A stretch of DNA of 64,000 bases, taken from the NCBI RefSeq assembly GCF_000449425.2, contig NZ_AVHW01000037.1:1-64000 (forward strand), read 5' to 3'. Source of the DNA: Clostridioides difficile CD160. Lineage in GTDB: Bacteria; Bacillota; Clostridia; Peptostreptococcales; Peptostreptococcaceae. Under the pieces are notes generated by a model. It was not told the DNA's origin. It made no database searches and saw nothing but the letters and a program-made list of their open reading frames with translations. Shown one piece after another: positions 9,012 to 17,505 of the stretch (positions within the stretch are counted from its first letter, which is position 1; each line of letters opens with the position of its first letter). The position numbers and the translations under genes are program-made.

Positions 9012-9686
9012 ATGAGAAAGTATAGAGACATTTTTTTGATAACAATCATACATACAATATTAATTTTGACATCTACGTCATTAGTAACTATAATAACAAA
9101 TAGAGTTACTAATGTGTATGTGTATTCGGTTTTAAATATAGTACTATTAGTAATAATATATTACAATATGTATGTTTTAATATATAAGTTCCCAGTAGAT
9201 ATGATTAAGATTAAATATAAAAATAATAAAAAGAAAATTACACACTACATAACAATACTACTTTTTATAATGGTTACAAATTCAATACTACTAAGTAAAC
9301 TTGAAAATACTTTTTTAAATTTAAGTCTATATTCTGTACTCCCGAAATTAAACTTAATACTTGATACTTCATCTAAACTTATCATTTATTTATTATCTTT
9401 ATTTATTCAGACTTGTTTAATTGCTCCTATCGCAGAAGAATTAATTTATAGGAAATTTATATTAAATAATCTACTTGATAATTGTAATGCTTTCAAGTCT
9501 ATAATATTATCTTCTTTTTTATTTAGTATATATCATTTAAATCTATTACAAGGCATCAATGCAATGATAATAGGTGTCTTTCTAGGCTATTTATACCATA
9601 GGACTTGTTCAATTAATATATGTATCTTATTACATTTTATTAATAATTTTATTAACTTCATTATTTTGACAATCTATATTACATAA
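9012..9686 (+). CDS. CPBP family intramembrane metalloprotease
   Basis: This 224-residue membrane protein of the CPBP (Abi/Rce1-like) family has about six membrane segments. The conserved motifs are present: EELIYRKF (the EExxxR motif, near 142-149), FSIYHLN (near 171-177) and HFINNFIN near the end. Family members cleave substrates inside the membrane and include prenyl-endopeptidase-like and bacteriocin-immunity proteins. Here a role in self-protection or processing of a plasmid product is possible but unproven. TAGGAG lies 7 bases before the ATG. Confidence 0.85.
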   Translation: MRKYRDIFLITIIHTILILTSTSLVTIITNRVTNVYVYSVLNIVLLVIIYYNMYVLIYKFPVDMIKIKYKNNKKKITHYITILLFIMVTNSILLSKLENTFLNLSLYSVLPKLNLILDTSSKLIIYLLSLFIQTCLIAPIAEELIYRKFILNNLLDNCNAFKSIILSSFLFSIYHLNLLQGINAMIIGVFLGYLYHRTCSINICILLHFINNFINFIILTIYIT

Positions 9687-9706
9687 AAAATCTTTAGTTT
9701 TTCTAA

Positions 9707-9835
9707 AACATTTTAAAATATGACATTTATGCTATAGAACAAGTTAATAATATGCATGAAGTTATTGATTTAGTTGACATTAAGAATAAAGACTCAGAAG
9801 ATATAGCCATTCAATGCACAGTAAATATATGGTAA
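9707..9835 (+). pseudogene. Short coding remnant, unidentified
   Basis: The frame is open for about 42 codons without a usable start (reads ...AIEQVNNMHEVIDLVDIKN..., ending NIW stop). Amino-acid use looks protein-like and no RBS is seen. It probably is the tail of a decayed gene. I cannot identify the family. Confidence 0.35.
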
Positions 9836-9907
9836 TAATTGGATTTGATTATATAAAATTATTGCTGTAACATTTAATTAAATAAACAAATGATTGGGGC
9901 GATAATT

Positions 9908-10285
9908 ATGTATTTGAGAAGATTATCAAAATCAGAATTAATTATAATGAAATTTATTTGGAGTTTAGATACAGGGGTAAAATCATATGATGTTGTTAAT
10001 TATATGAAAGAAAAATATAGCTGGTCAGAAAAAACAACACTAAAGACTTTGTCTAAGTTATCAAATAAAAGATTCTTATATATTCAAGAAACAAGTCAAT
10101 GTACATACTATACAATTTCAATTAAAGAAGATAAGTATTCTGAATTTATATCGCAAAAAATACATAAGCTCTTAGGGTGCAACTCTATAAAAAGCCTTTT
10201 AGTGTCATTATTTCAAGAAGAATTAACAGATGAAAAGTTAACCTCATTAGAAGAGTGGGTAAAAAACTGGGAAGAAGATGACTAA
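9908..10285 (+). CDS. BlaI/MecI-family repressor (orphan)
   Basis: This 125-residue winged-helix protein is of the BlaI/MecI type: LSKSELIIMKFIWSL, then KYSWSEKTTLKTLSKLSNKRFL (recognition helix region), then YYTISIKEDKY. Family members repress beta-lactamase or similar stress operons and are normally inactivated by a BlaR1/MecR1 protease. No BlaR1 gene is adjacent. GGGGCG before ATG 9908 selects this start over 9890. It is one of four BlaI-type genes in the window. The target is unknown. Confidence 0.85.
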   Translation: MYLRRLSKSELIIMKFIWSLDTGVKSYDVVNYMKEKYSWSEKTTLKTLSKLSNKRFLYIQETSQCTYYTISIKEDKYSEFISQKIHKLLGCNSIKSLLVSLFQEELTDEKLTSLEEWVKNWEEDD

Positions 10286-10329
10286 AAATTTCACCTATAC
10301 TATTCTCTAAACACCAATTTAAATATATA

Positions 10330-10376
10330 TAGTAAAAAAGCCCTCATAATCTAAATAAATGGATTGTAAGGACTTT
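10330..10376. terminator. Imperfect bidirectional hairpin between convergent genes
   Basis: AAAGCCCT..AATC and GATT..AGGACTTT pair with two mismatches between the ends of the BlaI-type gene and the convergent XRE gene. Confidence 0.5.
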
Positions 10377-10396
10377 ATAAATAATAATCAATATAT

Positions 10397-10867
10397 CTAG
10401 CCATTTGATGAATTTTTATTAGTTCTATACTTATGTTTTAAATTAATAGCAATTGCTATTGCAGTTGCTATTGAAAATTCACTTAATATTATACTTGAAT
10501 TCCATATTTCAAAGTAGAAGTGGCCAATAATATAGATAGCGAATGCAATTAAATATATTGAGAGACAACTTAATACAATAAATGTAACCCTATCATTTTT
10601 TCTTTCCCTTTCGACTAATTGCTGTTGTTGCTTCTCTAAAATTTCTGTTCTAATTGATATTTCATCTATTTCAGATGGTTTCAAAAGATAATCTATTGTA
10701 ACATTAAATATTTCACCTAAAGCTATTAATTTTTCTGTTTCTGGTACTGATTGTCCTGTTTCCCATTTTGATACACTTTGTCTTGACACACTAAGTTGCT
10801 CTGCTAAATGTTCCTGAGATAAATTATGTGCTTTTCTTAATTTTAAGATTTTTTCAGATATATCCAT
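10397..10867 (-). CDS. XRE regulator with C-terminal membrane segments
   Basis: This 156-residue protein has an N-terminal Cro/C1 helix-turn-helix (ILKLRKAHNLSQEHLAEQL, SRQSVSKWETGQSVPE, residues 7-42). A Gln-rich linker (EKQQQQLVERERKND) is followed by two hydrophobic segments (about 94-115 and 122-142). This layout, a DNA-binding domain tethered to the membrane, is common in Firmicutes. The reading strand shows GAGGA before ATG. Upstream (10905-10970) GTTGCAT occurs twice, once as GGTTGCATAC and once as AGTTGCATCC, about 50 bases apart, which may be its operator. Confidence 0.85.
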   Translation of the reverse strand: MDISEKILKLRKAHNLSQEHLAEQLSVSRQSVSKWETGQSVPETEKLIALGEIFNVTIDYLLKPSEIDEISIRTEILEKQQQQLVERERKNDRVTFIVLSCLSIYLIAFAIYIIGHFYFEIWNSSIILSEFSIATAIAIAINLKHKYRTNKNSSNG

Positions 10868-11097
10868 TTTTGTTCCTCCTCAATCTTTATACTAAAATCT
10901 TAACAAATATGCAGGTTGCATACTATCAATTTGACTATGTTTTTTGTCAACCCTGAGTTGCATCCCTATAAAATAAGTATTTTTCTTAACTTACAGTATT
11001 GATATTGATAAAGCAAATCAAGTACTATTTTAAAACTTTACCTAATTCTGTATATCTCTATCATAAAAGTCTTTAAAGTCCATTGCTTAGAGTGCAA

Positions 11098-11267
11098 TAT
11101 GCAAAGGGGATGTCAAATATTCGTATAAATGCGGTTGATCCAGGTTCAACTAATATGGGAGAACAATTACACAAACATTACAAGAAGGAACGGATGCAAT
11201 TGTCAAAATGGCTACAATAGGAAAAGATGGTCCTTTTACTAATAGAGATGGTATAATTCCTTGGTAG
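11098..11267 (+). pseudogene. Decayed short-chain dehydrogenase/reductase, 3' fragment
   Basis: One frame reads YAKGMSNIRINAVDPGSTNM, matching the SDR element N-x-V-x-PG that follows the active-site helix. The match then continues in another frame as QEGTDAIVKMATIGKDGPF and NRDGIIPW stop, the classic SDR carboxyl end. The frameshift lies near 11170. The N-terminal nucleotide-binding half is missing. This is a chromosomal-type metabolic gene relic. Confidence 0.75.
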
Positions 11268-11450
11268 TCACTGCCAAATACCCTAAAAGGTAGTAGATTG
11301 TATAAAATAAATATTTAAAGTTTAAACTATGAAATATATTCAATTTTTAGGGATAGATAGTGAATATAATTCTTTATACTTTCTTATTCAATAAAAGCTT
11401 AGGATATTTTAGAGAAGTATATAGAATATTATGGAAATAGCCTATTCAAA

Positions 11451-12443
11451 TTAAATATGCTTTTTTGTGTAGCACTTTAGTATCTCTAAATATATATCAA
11501 ATATTTCATTGATTAAAATCATAATATCATTAGAGCTTTCATAGTGAAACTTTTTATTCTGCTCTATCTTAAATAGGTGTCCAGCCAACTCCAAGTTCTT
11601 ATTAGCTTTTAAATGAACGCCATTGTTATGTACTGTATTTCTTAATGCTACCAAAAATAGTAAAATTTCTTTATCTTTTTTTTCACTTCTTGTATAATCT
11701 TCTGATATTTCATCTAAAAGATAGTTTGTTCTGTCAGGAAAAGAAATAAATATTGGAAATTCTTTATCAAATTTATCTTTTAAGTCTTCTAAATTATCGC
11801 AACAATTATTCATTTTGTCACTTATGTTATTTTTACAAAATTTTTTGATTTTTTTAAAACGACTGTTACTCAGTTTTTCAATAATTTTTTTTTCGTGTGT
11901 TACTGTCATTGATGTAATTGCTGTTTCAAAACAAGACCACATACTTACATAAAAATCATATGTTTGACATGTCAACATCTCATTAAATCTTTCCTTAGTA
12001 AGATTAATCATATAGTTTTGATTTTCTAAAAACACGTTCTCATTAATTGTTTTATCCTCTTTATCTGTGCTGATATATTTGCATAAAAAATCTAATGCAA
12101 AATTATTAGTACATTCACTTAATTGATCTTTCATTAGAAAGTAGAAAAATTGACTTGCCACAGCCATTGAAGTTCCTAAAAAACTATATTCAGGTTTTGA
12201 TATCAACTCATCACCATATGGAGATATTCTGTATTTGGAAGCTTCATATCCTACTTTCTTCATAAAAATAATTAGACTTTGCATCCGCTTATTGTATATA
12301 TTATCGAAAGTTAATGGTATTTTAATATTTTTATATATATCATCGAAAGTTAATGGCATTTTAATATTTTTATATATATCATCAAAAATTAATGGTATTT
12401 TAATATTACTTAAAGGCACATTTATTGTTGTTCTATTTTCCAT
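11451..12443 (-). CDS. HEPN-like protein with N-terminal tandem repeats
   Basis: This 330-residue protein is encoded on the minus strand. Its start has three 13-residue repeats of the type NIKIPLTFDDIYK, encoded by a 39-bp tandem repeat. The helical core ends with LVALRNTVHNNGVH (about 262-277), reminiscent of the RN..H signature of HEPN-type proteins, many of which act in toxin, abortive-infection or RNA-cleaving systems. No partner antitoxin gene is obvious. GAGG precedes ATG on the coding strand. Function is uncertain; a defence-type role is inferred from this motif only. Confidence 0.7.
   Translation of the reverse strand: MENRTTINVPLSNIKIPLIFDDIYKNIKMPLTFDDIYKNIKIPLTFDNIYNKRMQSLIIFMKKVGYEASKYRISPYGDELISKPEYSFLGTSMAVASQFFYFLMKDQLSECTNNFALDFLCKYISTDKEDKTINENVFLENQNYMINLTKERFNEMLTCQTYDFYVSMWSCFETAITSMTVTHEKKIIEKLSNSRFKKIKKFCKNNISDKMNNCCDNLEDLKDKFDKEFPIFISFPDRTNYLLDEISEDYTRSEKKDKEILLFLVALRNTVHNNGVHLKANKNLELAGHLFKIEQNKKFHYESSNDIMILINEIFDIYLEILKCYTKKHI
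12299..12412. repeat. 39-bp tandem repeat, three units
   Basis: Units of ATCGAAAGTTAATGGTATTT.. repeat three times with a few differences, encoding the repeated NIKIPLTFDDIYK segment of the minus-strand gene. The third unit is truncated. The 39-bp period keeps frame, so copy number can vary. Confidence 0.85.
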
Positions 12444-12582
12444 AATGTGAATTCCTCCATTTTATTGGTTTGTGAAACTTTTTCAATAATTATACCACAG
12501 TCGTAAATGTATTCAAAGATAGATATTATCATAGCATAAGTTTAATGTCGATGATTCATCTATTATATGAATTTAATATATT

Positions 12583-12690
12583 ATTTTCAAAAAAAAATTG
12601 TATTTGACCCATATTATATATGAGGGTAAATAATGCATTTTTTTATGCAAATAAAAATAAGCTGCTTGTCAGCAAAATTAAAAGGAGAGA
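12583..12690 (+). promoter_or_regulatory. Conserved leader element, copy A
   Basis: The order is TTTTCAAAAAAAA, then CCATATTATATATG (12609-12622), then hairpin TGCAT/ATGCA (12634-12649), then hairpin GCTG-cttgt-CAGC (12661-12673), then AAAGGAG. It is one of eight copies in the window and precedes the 12698 operon. Confidence 0.8.
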
Positions 12691-12697
12691 TAAAATA

Positions 12698-12901
12698 ATG
12701 GAGTATTTCGATGAATTATTAGAAATGAGTGATTGGAAAAGGTATTTACCACCTTATGTGTATTTAGATGATTATAGAGATGCATTTAAAGAATACTTTA
12801 TATCTAATTATCCAGGAGATGTATCAGAAAAAGTTTTTGTAGCAGAAATATTAGAGTGTGAGATACGTCATAAAGAACCATTTGAGTTTAATAGATATTA
12901 G
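12698..12901 (+). CDS. Small hypothetical acidic protein
   Basis: This is a 67-residue acidic protein rich in Tyr and Asp (MEYFDELLEMSDWKRYLPPY). It has no recognised domain. The start at ATG 12698 is set by AAAGGAGAG; longer in-frame starts upstream fall inside the leader element. It is the first gene of a cargo operon with two more genes, gaps 18 and 21 bases. Small acidic proteins on plasmids are sometimes DNA mimics (anti-restriction), which is a guess here. Confidence 0.65.
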   Translation: MEYFDELLEMSDWKRYLPPYVYLDDYRDAFKEYFISNYPGDVSEKVFVAEILECEIRHKEPFEFNRY

Positions 12902-12919
12902 CCAATTGGAGGAAGAGGT

Positions 12920-13222
12920 ATGAATATACAAAATGTAGATAAAGATGAGTTTGATCGTATTGTAAAAAATAATATTATAGGTTTATATCTGTATAAGGAT
13001 GATAAATCCTATATCTGTATAGACAACTCATTAGGCAAACTTTGGATGGAAAAAAAGAAAACTGAGAAAGAAGCTTTAGACTGGCTTAATGATGAAGATA
13101 ATAGTAAATATCAAATTTTAGGTGAAGAACCTATTACAATCCGAGATCCTCGTTTACCCAAACTTACAGCTAAACAATCAAAGATTATATTAAGTATATT
13201 TGAGGAATATTTTAAACAATAG
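12920..13222 (+). CDS. Hypothetical protein
   Basis: This is a 100-residue acidic soluble protein without a recognised domain. It begins with an amphipathic helix, has a strand pair (IIGLYLYKDDKSYICID) and ends in a helix (TAKQSKIILSIFEEYFK). GGAGGAAGAGGT precedes the ATG. It is the second gene of the leader-A operon. Confidence 0.65.
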   Translation: MNIQNVDKDEFDRIVKNNIIGLYLYKDDKSYICIDNSLGKLWMEKKKTEKEALDWLNDEDNSKYQILGEEPITIRDPRLPKLTAKQSKIILSIFEEYFKQ

Positions 13223-13243
13223 AATAATTAGGAGGAATATATA

Positions 13244-14503
13244 ATGATACTAGGAGTATATTATTCAAAACCTAGACATTGTTTATATGTTAATATAGAC
13301 AATAATAAAACCAATTGCTTTTATGACATAAAATTGAATCACTGGAGCTCAAAAAGAATAGAAAAAGATAAGGTCCTTTTAAGAAAAATATTTGATTTTT
13401 GTGGGGTAGAAAGTTTAAAAGAATTTAAGTGTATAAGAAAAAATATCTATAGTAAGCAATATAAAAATCAAGTGTTTATAGATAAATTTCATGAGATTAA
13501 ACAATATGATATGGATAAATCTACATACAATTATGCTCTAACATTTGCTATAGAACTTGTAATGAAGGGTATAATTAGAGATGATGAGATTAAAGACCTA
13601 GAAAAACTTAGGGTAGATTATTTAATAAACTCTTGTAATAGACTGTTTGATATGATTAATTATAATAATCTAGAATCATACCAGAAATTAATATCTATAT
13701 ATATTAGTAATCTTGAGGAATTAGGATTTAATACTAATGAGTTTAAAAAAAAGTTAAAAAATATAATTAAAGATTGTAGAATAAAATATCTTTTAAATTC
13801 AATTACTAAATATTGGGCTAAAATAAGCAATTTAGATTTTATTAATCTAAAAGATGCTAAGGAATATGATATCATAATAGAAGAACTCTCTTTCTTAGGC
13901 TATGATACTAAAGAACTTGAAAAAAGATGTGAAAGAATTTTAGAACATAAAAAAAATGAAAAATATGAATTTATGAAAGACAAGGTTGTATATTCAATAA
14001 ATATAAATTCTTTTATACTTGAAAGTAAAGTAAATACACTAAATAAAATAGAAAATTTTATAATCAACTCAGGTATAGATAAACACATAAGAGAAATTAG
14101 TGACAGTGAATATGATATAAAAGTATACTTAAAGGGATTAGATTTATATAACAGAAATTATGAACTTCTTGAAACTGGGATTACAAAAAATCTAATCAAA
14201 CTGGATAACATGCCTATAATTTTAGATTTACTAAATAATACTGTTCTAACACTACAAAAAAAACCTTCCGAGTTTTATATAGCAAAATGTAATGAATATG
14301 GACAAATAGAATCATTTCTTTTAAAAACAATTCCAATAAATGATAAAAATTATACATATGATTTTGGGACATATGACTTTATACCTGGGTATTATATCAT
14401 AAAATATGGAGATAAAGAATCTATATATAAATATGATAGTACAGAATGGTTTAAAGTAAAATATATACAAACATATGTTTTGGATTTCAACTATATACCT
14501 TAA
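13244..14503 (+). CDS. Hypothetical protein with C-terminal module shared with 14994 gene
   Basis: This 419-residue protein is of unknown function. A central helical region (about 85-270, many Lys/Glu and Leu heptads) precedes a C-terminal ~75-residue beta-rich module beginning EFYIAKCNEYGQIESFLL and ending IYKYDSTEWFKVKY. The same module ends the protein at 14994-16022, so the two are paralogous at least there. AGGAGG lies 8 bases before the ATG. There is no signal peptide, so the protein is probably cytoplasmic. It is the third gene of the leader-A operon. Confidence 0.7.
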   Translation: MILGVYYSKPRHCLYVNIDNNKTNCFYDIKLNHWSSKRIEKDKVLLRKIFDFCGVESLKEFKCIRKNIYSKQYKNQVFIDKFHEIKQYDMDKSTYNYALTFAIELVMKGIIRDDEIKDLEKLRVDYLINSCNRLFDMINYNNLESYQKLISIYISNLEELGFNTNEFKKKLKNIIKDCRIKYLLNSITKYWAKISNLDFINLKDAKEYDIIIEELSFLGYDTKELEKRCERILEHKKNEKYEFMKDKVVYSININSFILESKVNTLNKIENFIINSGIDKHIREISDSEYDIKVYLKGLDLYNRNYELLETGITKNLIKLDNMPIILDLLNNTVLTLQKKPSEFYIAKCNEYGQIESFLLKTIPINDKNYTYDFGTYDFIPGYYIIKYGDKESIYKYDSTEWFKVKYIQTYVLDFNYIP

Positions 14504-14539
14504 ATAAACATGCATTATAGTGTAGCTAGATTAATAGCA

Positions 14540-14580
14540 ATTAAAAATAAGCTGCTTGTCAACAAAATTAATAGGAGATA
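14540..14580 (+). promoter_or_regulatory. Partial leader element (second hairpin only)
   Basis: AATAAGCTGCTTGTCAACAAAAT repeats the second-hairpin segment of leader copy A, but one stem pair is broken (CAAC for CAGC) and there is no CCATATTAT box. It directly precedes the RBS of the 14586 gene. Confidence 0.5.
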
Positions 14581-14585
14581 ATAAT

Positions 14586-14900
14586 ATGAATGAAAATAAG
14601 ATAAATACAATAGCTGAATTAGTAAAAAAAGCAATGTTAGAAGATGATTATATAAATGTGAATGAATATCTTTACTTGCAAAAAACATGGAATGGAAAAA
14701 CAAGTAATAGCGTTTGCATTACTTTATATGATGATACAAATATATATCTAAGAATGACAGAAAAAATCAAATATATTAGTATTGATAGTTGCAAGTATGG
14801 AGATTGGGAAGATTACAATATAGAAACTATTTATGAATATGAAGATATCATAATTAAATGTTTAATAGGTTATTTGAGTCAAAATAATTTAGAAGTGTAA
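14586..14900 (+). CDS. Hypothetical protein
   Basis: This is a 104-residue acidic protein without a recognised domain. It has a helical start (INTIAELVKKAMLEDDYINV) and a beta-rich centre (NSVCITLYDDTNIYLRM). TAGGAG precedes ATG 14586; the in-frame ATG at 14556 lies in the hairpin segment and is not used. It has a partial leader and its own terminator, so it probably forms a short transcription unit. Confidence 0.65.
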   Translation: MNENKINTIAELVKKAMLEDDYINVNEYLYLQKTWNGKTSNSVCITLYDDTNIYLRMTEKIKYISIDSCKYGDWEDYNIETIYEYEDIIIKCLIGYLSQNNLEV

Positions 14901-14926
14901 AAAGTTAATTTATTTAACTTTTTATA
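14898..14926 (+). terminator. Terminator after 14586 gene
   Basis: AAAAAGTTAA and TTAACTTTTT pair around a five-base loop, followed by more T. Confidence 0.8.
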
Positions 14927-14993
14927 CCTATTACAATAACAATTTTACTAATAAGAGTTATAATTAAAATATAAAAAATAGGAGTTGTTTTAA

Positions 14994-16022
14994 ATGGATA
15001 ATACAAGAACTTTAAATGACTTAAAAAAAAGAATCTTAAATGAAATGTTAGACAGGCACTATTATATGGTAAAGTCTATGTTAAAATTCATTTCAATGGA
15101 TAATTCGATTGATAAAGGATACGCAGATAGTCTTTTTAAATATGCAAGCATAAAAAGAATGAAGTTTCTATTAGATTCATGTATTGAAAAATTAAAAAAT
15201 ATTAATGAGAAAGACGAAGAAGCTAAGCATATTATTCTTATTGCAATCGAAACTAGTCTAGATGAACTAGGTGACCTTATATTGATCAATTATGATATTG
15301 AGAAAATAAAAAATGATTTAAAAGATGATATTGATTCTAATAATATTATTTCAATATCAGATATTGAGAAATATGAAAAAATCTTTGAAAAAGAATTTAA
15401 TAATGTGTGTAGCGAATATGTAGGAAAAATAGAAAATGTTATCAAAAGAAATAGAGATTTTTTAGATAATAATATTGTATATGTTAATTATTTTAATAAA
15501 AATTCATTTTGTTTAGATAGAGACAAGCATAAATCTATAAATGAAGATGACTATCATACTTTATTTTGTATATTGATGGATACTAAAATATGTAAACTAT
15601 CAGAATCATCAACGAATGAAAATAAATTTGAATATAAAATAAATTTGAACAAATTGAAGAAATACAATATAAAATATGAGATATTAAATAAGGAGTTTGT
15701 TAAAGTTATTGAACTAAAAGAGTACAATGATATTCCATATGAATTAAAAAAATTAAATGGACAGACTTTTAAATCAATGCCTAACTATTATGTTGCTAAA
15801 TGTGATGAGAATGGTGAAATAATTTCTTTTCTAACAACAATAATAGATAGATCAAGAAGTGGGGCAACAGTAACATATAAATTTGAAAAATATGAATTTG
15901 AAGATGGTTATTATGCAGTAAAATATAGTGAAGGCAGGTATGCTAATAAAACAATTTATAAATATTGTGATGGAAAATGGTATAGTGTAATTTATAATCA
16001 AAATATAGTTTATGAAAACTAA
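14994..16022 (+). CDS. Hypothetical protein, partial paralogue of 13244 gene
   Basis: This is a 342-residue protein. The N-terminal ~160 residues are helical. The C-terminal ~80 residues (YYVAKCDENGEIISFL ... YKFEKYEFEDGYYAVKY ... IYKYCDGKWYSVIY) match the end of the 13244-14503 product. The shared module keeps the pattern YY-AKC-E-G-I-SFL, then GYY--KY and IYKY--W. TAGGAG precedes the ATG. The variable N-terminus with constant C-terminus suggests a modular effector or binding protein; nothing more can be said. Confidence 0.7.
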   Translation: MDNTRTLNDLKKRILNEMLDRHYYMVKSMLKFISMDNSIDKGYADSLFKYASIKRMKFLLDSCIEKLKNINEKDEEAKHIILIAIETSLDELGDLILINYDIEKIKNDLKDDIDSNNIISISDIEKYEKIFEKEFNNVCSEYVGKIENVIKRNRDFLDNNIVYVNYFNKNSFCLDRDKHKSINEDDYHTLFCILMDTKICKLSESSTNENKFEYKINLNKLKKYNIKYEILNKEFVKVIELKEYNDIPYELKKLNGQTFKSMPNYYVAKCDENGEIISFLTTIIDRSRSGATVTYKFEKYEFEDGYYAVKYSEGRYANKTIYKYCDGKWYSVIYNQNIVYEN

Positions 16023-16049
16023 TTTGTTAAATTAAAAAATATTGTAACA

Positions 16050-16087
16050 AAAAAGAGTTGTAAATATAATATATTTACAACTCTTTA
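16050..16087 (+). terminator. Terminator after 14994 gene
   Basis: AAAGAGTTGTAAATAT and ATTTACAACTCTTT form a long stem before the repeat array. Confidence 0.85.
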
Positions 16088-16091
16088 CATA

Positions 16092-16346
16092 AAACTAATT
16101 TAGTATAATTTAAACAACTTGCAATATAACTATAATTTAAGCATAGAATTTTATAACTAACATAGTATAATTTAAACAAATATTATAAAATTTAAGCATA
16201 AGGTTTTATAACTAACATAGTATAATTTAAACAAAATATTATGCAATTTAAACATGGTCTTTTATAACTAACATAGTACAATTTAAACAAAATTCCATAT
16301 AATTTAAGCATGGCATTTTATAACTAACATAGTACAATTTAAACAT
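16092..16346. repeat. Iteron-like array: five 55-62 bp units
   Basis: The block TAACTAACATAGTAYAATTTAAACA recurs at about 16092 (diverged), 16154, 16209, 16265 and 16321. Inside the units a shorter word, AATTTAARCA, recurs alternately as AATTTAAACA and AATTTAAGCAT, giving about nine copies. No ORF crosses it. Such arrays are typical of plasmid iterons (origin or copy control) or centromere sites; no initiator or ParM/TubZ gene is recognised next to it. Confidence 0.8.
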
Positions 16347-16620
16347 GTATATCGCAAGTATAAACATTGAATGTTTATGCTTTAATTATATAAAAAATAA
16401 TCTGGTATGTCAAAATAAATTTGAATTATAGCAGAAATAATTCATCAATAGCTGCTATAATTAAATGTAGGTAAATTCTATAAATATAAAGTTCAGTCTT
16501 ATATTAGATTTGACAGTCAACAATTGCATGAGTAATAATTATTTATTATAATTATAGTAAACCACAACATATGATGTTTCATAAATAATATAAGTGAGAT
16601 TACAAAGGATGTGAATAAAT
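16347..16620. other. Non-coding region after repeat array
   Basis: A hairpin (ATAAACATT / AATGTTTAT) lies at about 16357-16379. The rest is AT-rich without ORFs. Together with the array this makes a ~530-bp gene-free segment, a candidate origin or partition region. Confidence 0.5.
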
Positions 16621-17280
16621 ATGAAAACTCCATCAAAATTTAGATATCGTCTTGAAAAGGGTACTATAACAGAAGAAATGTTGGGCATGGTCATATTCTC
16701 ATTAAATAAAAAAGCCAAAGTTTATAAAGAAAAAGAAGCAGAGCAAAGAATGTTTATTGATGGTGATTATTTATTAGAAGAAAAGTACAGATGTCAAAAA
16801 GAAGAGTATTATTCTAAGAAAAAGTACTTATTATCCTTAATTAATCCAACTTGCATACATAAAGAAAATATACCTACAAGTTTCACAGTTTCATTAGATG
16901 ACCATGATTTTGATAAAAATTATTGTGAATTTATTGAAGATGTCACATATTTTGATAAAGATATAAAAGATTATAGAGAAAAATATAAAGTACATGTAAA
17001 ATACAATATAAATAATTATTATCTATTTTATAGACTTGATAGATTTTGTTTTCATGAATATATAGCAAAAAATGAATTTAGTGATGGTTATGTTTATGAT
17101 GTAAATGAAGATAACTTGATAAATAAATACAAATTAGATATACAAACTGTTAATAAAATATTTTCTCCTGTAGTAGATAAGGAAGAATTATTATCTGATA
17201 AGTTTTGTGATAAAGTTATTTATATGTTAGAAAATAAACTTGCGAATATCATACTGGAGGATATTACAAATGATAAGTAA
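16621..17280 (+). CDS. Hypothetical protein
   Basis: This is a 219-residue soluble protein with no recognised domain. It has a basic helical N-terminal third and Tyr/Asp-rich centre (YDVNEDNLINKY). A weak RBS (AAGGATG) precedes the ATG at 16621. The stop overlaps the start region of the next small gene. Its location just after the iteron-like array makes a plasmid-maintenance role possible, but no HTH or ATPase motif is visible. Confidence 0.65.
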   Translation: MKTPSKFRYRLEKGTITEEMLGMVIFSLNKKAKVYKEKEAEQRMFIDGDYLLEEKYRCQKEEYYSKKKYLLSLINPTCIHKENIPTSFTVSLDDHDFDKNYCEFIEDVTYFDKDIKDYREKYKVHVKYNINNYYLFYRLDRFCFHEYIAKNEFSDGYVYDVNEDNLINKYKLDIQTVNKIFSPVVDKEELLSDKFCDKVIYMLENKLANIILEDITNDK

Positions 17281-17434
17281 AGTACAATTAAATATTACTT
17301 GTAAAGATACTTCATTTTATAGCTTTATTAGAAAAGAAACACTTGAACAAAATAAAGCATTAAATACTGGGTTAGCTTTGATGCATTCATATTTAATTCT
17401 TGAAATTGTAGAATATGATAGAATGAAAATATAG
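17270..17434 (+). CDS. Small hypothetical protein
   Basis: This is a 54-residue protein, MISKVQLNITCKDTSF.. , with an amphipathic C-terminal half. TGGAGG at 17256-17261 points to ATG 17270, which overlaps the preceding gene by 11 bases, suggesting translational coupling. No family is recognised. Confidence 0.55.
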   Translation: MISKVQLNITCKDTSFYSFIRKETLEQNKALNTGLALMHSYLILEIVEYDRMKI

Positions 17435-17505
17435 AATATAGAGATTACAAGAAATCGTAATTAATCTTTAAAAATAATAATAAAGATATAGATTGAGGTG
17501 GTAAT

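Noticed and set aside
12235..12450. Plus-strand small ORF of repeated hydrophobic segments
   Set aside because: It is the antisense shadow of the 39-bp tandem repeat in the minus-strand gene.
16092..16346. CRISPR array in the 55-62 bp repeats
   Set aside because: The units are contiguous and similar along their whole length, with no unique spacers, and an inner 10-base word recurs; this fits iterons better.
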